Shown: piece after piece, positions 60,095-64,000 of the stretch
Layout of the letters: every line of letters begins with the position of its first letter
How positions within the stretch are numbered: position 1 is the stretch's first letter
Origin: Streptomyces sp. TLI_146
Lineage (GTDB): Bacteria > Actinomycetota > Actinomycetes > Streptomycetales > Streptomycetaceae
Assembly: GCF_002846415.1 (NCBI RefSeq)
Contig: NZ_PJMX01000001.1
Span: 2,852,001 to 2,916,000, forward strand
Direction of reading: 5' to 3'
Length of the DNA stretch: 64,000 bases
Program-made: the position numbers and the translations under genes
Notes under the pieces: generated by a model
What the model was told of the DNA's origin: nothing
The model's input: only the letters and a program-made list of their open reading frames with translations
The model's database searches: none

Positions 60095-60571
60095 GTCCGT
60101 ACCGGGGCCGCACCAACCTTCCGGCCACTCCCGATCGTAACGCTCCGTAACTCGGGCGAAATGGATAAACGGGATCCGCGCCTCCGGTCCATATTCACAA
60201 GATCATCACCGATATCCGGTGCATGGACATCACCGCAGGTGGGGCCACTACCCCCGGCAGACCCCTCTGTCAGTAGCAAGATCAGCTCAAGCCCCTTAGC
60301 GGAACTGGGAATTCTCAGTATGTGGGCACTCTTCGGGCTCACCAATGCCCCCATCTGTCCACAGAGCTCCCCCAGGCGTGTCCGCTCGTCATAACAAGAA
60401 AGTCACATCCTGACCTTCCCTGGTCCCCGACTCAGCAACCTGCGCCTAGAGTCACGGCCAGTCACCGCGCCGCCGGGCGCGTCTGCTGCACGGCACCTGT
60501 ACCACCCCAGTACGGCCCGGCGAGTCACACGGCGCCTCAGCGGAGGCGTCGCGCCAGGGAGAGGACATATC
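60095..60571 (+). other. 477-base intergenic region before the BCAA transporter operon
   Basis: No gene seen. It is less GC-rich than its surroundings. It must contain the promoter of the amino-acid transporter operon, but no -35/-10 pair is convincing. TAGAGT at 60447-60452 is a possible -10 without a good -35, and TTAGCG-N17-TATGTG near 60297-60325 is another weak candidate. Confidence 0.5.
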
Positions 60572-61800
60572 GTGCGACACCGTTCCTTGCTCATACTCAC
60601 CACCGTGCTCACCACGGGGGCGCTCACCCTCACCGCGTGCGGATCGCGCGACAAGAAGGACGACAACGGCGGCGGCGGCAAGACGACGACCGTGGTCATC
60701 GGTGTCGACGCACCCCTGACCGGCCAGAACTCCGCCACCGGCCTCGGCATCCAGTACGGCGTACAGATCGCCGTCGACGACGCCAACGCCAAGAACCTGG
60801 TCCCCGGCGTCAAATTCGCGGTCAAGGCGCTGGACGACAAGGCGCTGCCGCCGACCGGCCAGCAGAACGCCACCGCGCTCGTCGCCAACAAGGACGTCCT
60901 CGGTGTCGTCGGCCCGCTGAACTCCGGCGTCGCCCAGACGATGCAGCAGGTCTTCGCGACCGCCAACCTCGTCGAGATCTCCCCTCGAACACCAACCCGA
61001 CCCTGACCCAGGGCAAGGACTGGGCGGCCGGGAACAAGTCCCGTCCGTTCAAGACCTACTTCCGCACCGCCACCACCGACGCCATCCAGGGTGGCTTCGC
61101 CGCGGACTACGCGGTCAACACCCTGAAGAAGAAGAACGTCTTCGTCGTCGACGACAAGCAGACCTACGGCGCCGGTCTCGCCCAGCTCTTCAAGCAGGGC
61201 TTCACCAAGGCGGGCGGCAAGGTCGCGGGCGAGGACCACGTCAACGTGGGCGACAAGGACTTCGCCGCCCTCGTCACCAAGATCAAGAACTCGGGTGCGG
61301 ACCTCGTCTACTACGGCGGCCAGTACGACGAGGCGCAGATCGTCACCAAGCAGCTCAAGGACTCCGGCGCCAAGATCCCGCTCTTCGGCGGCGACGGCAT
61401 CTACAGCGACACCTTCATCACCACCGCCGGCAAGGCGGGCGAGGGCGACCTCGCGACCTCGGTCGGCGTGCCGGTCGACACCCTGGACAAGGCCAAGGAC
61501 TTCATCCAGAAGTACAAGGACAAGAAGTACCCGGGTGACTACGGCACCTACGGCGGTTACTCGTACGACGCCGCCACCGCCATCATCAAGGCCGTCGGCA
61601 ACGTGGTGAAGGACGGCAAGGTCCCGGCCGACGCCCGTCAGCAGATCGTCGCCGAGGTCCAGAAGACCCAGTTCGACGGTATCGCCGGCCAGGTCGCCTT
61701 CGACGAGTTCGGTGACACCACCAACAAGCAGCTGACCGTCTACCAGGTCACCAACGGGAAGTGGAAGGCCGTCAAGAGCGGCACGTACAACGCAGGCTGA
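60572..61800 (+). pseudogene. livK: BCAA ABC transporter substrate-binding protein, frameshifted
   Basis: GTG at 60572 with GGGAGAGGA upstream. The N-terminus is a lipoprotein signal (LLILTTVLTTGALTLTAC). The mature type-1 periplasmic-binding fold reads normally (VVIGVDAPLTGQNSATGLGI) to residue ISP near 60982. A single base is then missing around 60983-60985 (ATCTCCCCTCGAAC), and the frame ends at 61006 after 144 residues. In the next frame the family sequence resumes at once (SNTNPTLTQGKDWAAGN) and runs to 61800. Restoring one base gives a normal 409-residue protein. The rest of the operon is intact, so a sequencing error in the C run is as likely as a true mutation. Confidence 0.88.
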
Positions 61801-61844
61801 TCCAGCCCGTACCGCACGTTCCACAGCACCACCGCACGACAACA

Positions 61845-61882
61845 GGGCCGCGCGGCCACGACAACCGTCCACCGCGCGGCCC
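61845..61882 (+). terminator. Intercistronic hairpin between livK and livH
   Basis: Inverted repeat GGGCCGCGCGG (61845-61855) and its complement (61872-61882) with a 16-base loop. It probably stabilises the livK message or attenuates transcription into the permease genes, keeping the binding protein in excess. It is not expected to be a full stop. Confidence 0.5.
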
Positions 61883-61930
61883 GACGTCTACTCCCCTCGC
61901 ACTCACTCCCCATCCCATGGAGGCCTTGCG

Positions 61931-62863
61931 GTGCACACTCTGCCGCAGAACCTGGCCAACGGGCTGCTCCTCGGCTCGATGTACGGGCTGATAGCCATCG
62001 GTTACACGATGGTCTACGGCATCGTCCAGCTCATCAACTTCGCACACGGCGAGATCTTCATGACGGGCGCCTTCGGCGGCCTCACGGTCTACCTCTATGT
62101 GCTCCCCGACGGCGTATCCATGTGGATAGCCCTCCCCCTGATGCTGATCGGCGGCGCCATCGTCTCCGTACTGATCGCCCTGGGAGCGGAACGCTTCGCC
62201 TACCGGCCACTGCGCGGCGCGCCACGCCTGGCGCCGCTGATCACCGCGATCGGCCTCTCGCTCGCGCTCCAGCAGGCGGTCTTCAACTGGTACCCGAACG
62301 CCAAGAACGACGAGAACTTCCCGCAGCTCCCGGGCGGGCCGTTCCACATCGGCTCGATCACCTTCGGCTCCGGTGACATCTTCCTGATCACCGCGGCCCC
62401 GCTCTGCATGGCGGCCCTCGCCCTCTTCGTCCGCTCCTCGCGCACCGGCCGTGCCATGCAGGCCACCGCGCAGGACCCGGACACCGCCCAGCTCATGGGC
62501 ATCGACACCAACCGCATCATCATGATCGCCTTCGCCATCGGCGGCCTCTTCGCCGCCGTCGCGGGCGTCGCCTGGGGCCTCAAGTACGGCTCGATCAAGT
62601 ACGAGATGGGCTTCCAGGCCGGCCTCAAGGCCTTCACCGCGGCTGTCCTCGGCGGTATCGGCAACATCTACGGCGCCATGATCGGCGGTGTGGTCCTCGG
62701 CCTCGCCGAGACCATGGCCAGCGCGTACATCGCCAACGTCCCCGGGATGCAGCAGCTCGGCGGCTCGGGCTGGGCGAACGTCTGGGCGTTCGTCCTCCTC
62801 ATCCTCGTCCTGCTCTTCAGGCCACAAGGCCTGGTGGGCGAACGCGTCGCGGACAGGGCGTGA
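61931..62863 (+). CDS. livH: BCAA ABC transporter permease LivH
   Basis: 310 residues; GTG at 61931 with GGAGG upstream. About eight membrane helices. The family start LANGLLLGSMYGLIAIGYTMVYGIVQLINFAHGEIFM and the cytosolic loop that contacts the ATPase (AMQATAQDPDTAQLMGIDTNRIIMIAFAIGG) are typical. With LivM it forms the channel for leucine, isoleucine and valine. The stop overlaps the livM GTG start. Confidence 0.95.
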   Translation: MHTLPQNLANGLLLGSMYGLIAIGYTMVYGIVQLINFAHGEIFMTGAFGGLTVYLYVLPDGVSMWIALPLMLIGGAIVSVLIALGAERFAYRPLRGAPRLAPLITAIGLSLALQQAVFNWYPNAKNDENFPQLPGGPFHIGSITFGSGDIFLITAAPLCMAALALFVRSSRTGRAMQATAQDPDTAQLMGIDTNRIIMIAFAIGGLFAAVAGVAWGLKYGSIKYEMGFQAGLKAFTAAVLGGIGNIYGAMIGGVVLGLAETMASAYIANVPGMQQLGGSGWANVWAFVLLILVLLFRPQGLVGERVADRA

Positions 62864-64000
62864 TCGACATGACCACCAGCACCACCAAGACCACCGCCCC
62901 CGCGGCCGAGCCCCTCGGCATCGTCCCGCTGCCGGCGCCCGTCGCCCGGTTCCTCATCGCGGTCGGCGCCGTCGCCACCATCGCCTCCACCTTCCTCGCC
63001 TGGACCTGGACCTCCGAGTTCCCCGGCGACCTCACCGTCACCGGCTACCCGGCCGGGCTCCAGACCCTCACCCTGATCGCCGGAGCACTCACCCTGCTCT
63101 ACGCCCTCGCGGGCTACGGCGTCCGCGGCCTGGGCTGGCTCAACCCGGGCGGCAGCAACAACCCGGTGCTCCTCGCCGCGGTCTCCGCGTTCGCGGTCGT
63201 CTGGTACACCGCGATCGCCATCTCGTACGACCTGGGCGGCCTGGCCAACCTGGAGCCGGGCGCGTACGTCGCGGCCGTCTCCTCGCTGCTGCCGGTCGTC
63301 GGCGCGCTCGCGCTGCCGCACCCGGGCCGCTCGCTGCGCGACCACATCGCCAAGCCGGACGGCATCCCGGCGGCCGCGCCGCTGCCCAGCTGGGTCCAGC
63401 GCCTGATCATCTCGCTGGCCACCGCGCTCGGCCTGGTCGTCTTCACGTACGGCATCGGCGTCAACGACGACGAGAGCGAGACCTTCATCGGTCTGCTGCT
63501 CCTGGTCCTGTTCGGCTCGATGGCGCTGTTCGCCGCCGGACTCTTCGAGCGGTTCACCGAACTCAACGTCCAGCACAAGGGGTTCGCGACCACCGCCGTG
63601 TTCCTCGCGGCCGTGATCTTCCCGTTCACCCAGAGCGAGGACCACAACGCCAACCTCGGCGCCAACATCCTCATCTTCGGCACCGTGGCCCTCGGCCTCA
63701 ACATCGTCGTCGGCCTCACCGGTCTGCTCGACCTCGGTTACGTGGCCTTCCTCGGCGTCGGCGCCTACGCGGCCGCGCTGGTCTCGGGCTCCGAGTTCTC
63801 CCGCTTCTCCGGTGTACAGGTCCCGTTCTGGGCCGCCGCGCTGATCGGCATGGGCGCCTCACTGGTCTTCGGCGTGATCATCGGTGCACCGACACTGCGG
63901 CTGCGCGGCGACTATCTGGCCATCGTGACCCTCGGCTTCGGAGAGATCTTCCGGATCACCGTCAACAACCTCGACGGCGGCTCCGGCCCCAACCTCACCA
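62860..64000 (+). CDS. livM: BCAA ABC transporter permease LivM (partial)
   Basis: At least 380 codons, cut by the right edge. The GTG at 62860 overlaps the livH stop (GTGA); an ATG at 62869 is the alternative. A long N-terminal region with several membrane helices precedes the conserved LivM core, ANLGANILIFGTVALGLNIVVGLTGLLDLGYVAFLGVGAYAAAL near the end. LRLRGDYLAIVTLGFGEIFRI, the loop that contacts LivG/LivF, follows. Such long N-terminal extensions are common in actinobacterial LivM. The genes for the ATPase subunits are expected just beyond the window. Confidence 0.93.
   Translation, partial: MIDMTTSTTKTTAPAAEPLGIVPLPAPVARFLIAVGAVATIASTFLAWTWTSEFPGDLTVTGYPAGLQTLTLIAGALTLLYALAGYGVRGLGWLNPGGSNNPVLLAAVSAFAVVWYTAIAISYDLGGLANLEPGAYVAAVSSLLPVVGALALPHPGRSLRDHIAKPDGIPAAAPLPSWVQRLIISLATALGLVVFTYGIGVNDDESETFIGLLLLVLFGSMALFAAGLFERFTELNVQHKGFATTAVFLAAVIFPFTQSEDHNANLGANILIFGTVALGLNIVVGLTGLLDLGYVAFLGVGAYAAALVSGSEFSRFSGVQVPFWAAALIGMGASLVFGVIIGAPTLRLRGDYLAIVTLGFGEIFRITVNNLDGGSGPNLT

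Overview
This is a very GC-rich actinobacterial chromosome segment, almost certainly Streptomyces. The evidence is the conserved uvrC-rapZ-yvcK-whiA operon (whiA is a sporulation regulator), a mycothiol-type maleylpyruvate isomerase, many GTG starts, strong G/C third-position bias, and Streptomyces-type small and secreted proteins. It looks like core chromosome: I found no rRNA, tRNA, prophage, insertion sequence or CRISPR array.

Layout. 0-5.3 kb: start of a secreted protein, then the whiA/yvcK/rapZ/uvrC operon (minus strand). 5.4-10 kb: a surface-anchored protein coupled to a papain-like protease, an XRE-like regulator, a Rieske protein, a sugar kinase and a repeat cluster. 10-24.4 kb: uvrA, a mycothiol-dependent enzyme, a metallo-hydrolase, an MHS transporter, a TerC/TerD group behind a predicted manganese riboswitch, uvrB, an MHYT sensor and ogt. 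24.4-30.5 kb: a cupin, the pseudouridine genes psuG/psuK with a uridine-kinase-like protein, an HxlR regulator divergent from an aminotransferase, and a DUF2293 gene with an apparent frameshift. 30.5-34.7 kb: a SNF2 helicase, a 45-codon peptide gene and a SWIM-finger gene, linked by two ATGA overlaps. 34.7-44.5 kb: three esterases/lipases, small membrane and lipoproteins, coaE, a PAC2 protein and a secreted beta-helix protein. 44.5-56.2 kb: rpsA, a methyltransferase, hrpB, a DUF3068 protein, the 51-residue SPW_0924-type protein, a lytic transglycosylase and polA. 56.3-64 kb: an FdhF/YdeP oxidoreductase, a thioesterase, a second repeat cluster, a lipoprotein and a branched-chain amino acid ABC operon whose binding-protein gene carries a one-base frameshift.

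The strongest system-level signal is a shared promoter motif, TTGTC(A/G)GTG-N8-TAnnnT. It matches the RecA-independent DNA-damage promoter known from mycobacteria, where PafBC activates it. I find it, with exact N8 spacing, before uvrC, uvrA, uvrB, ogt and polA. It also lies before two less expected transcription units: the FdhF/YdeP oxidoreductase and the SNF2-peptide-SWIM operon. In four of the seven the -10 box is only 6-7 bases from the start codon, which predicts leaderless mRNAs. The SNF2-peptide-SWIM operon is therefore the best candidate here for an undescribed DNA-damage-linked module.

A second theme is a family of intergenic repeats sharing GGGGCGCGGGGAACTGCGCG. Seven copies sit at 5.4, 9.7-10.0 and 59.3-59.5 kb. 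The last two sites share the same composite layout, and in one of them the element supplies the stop codon of the upstream gene.
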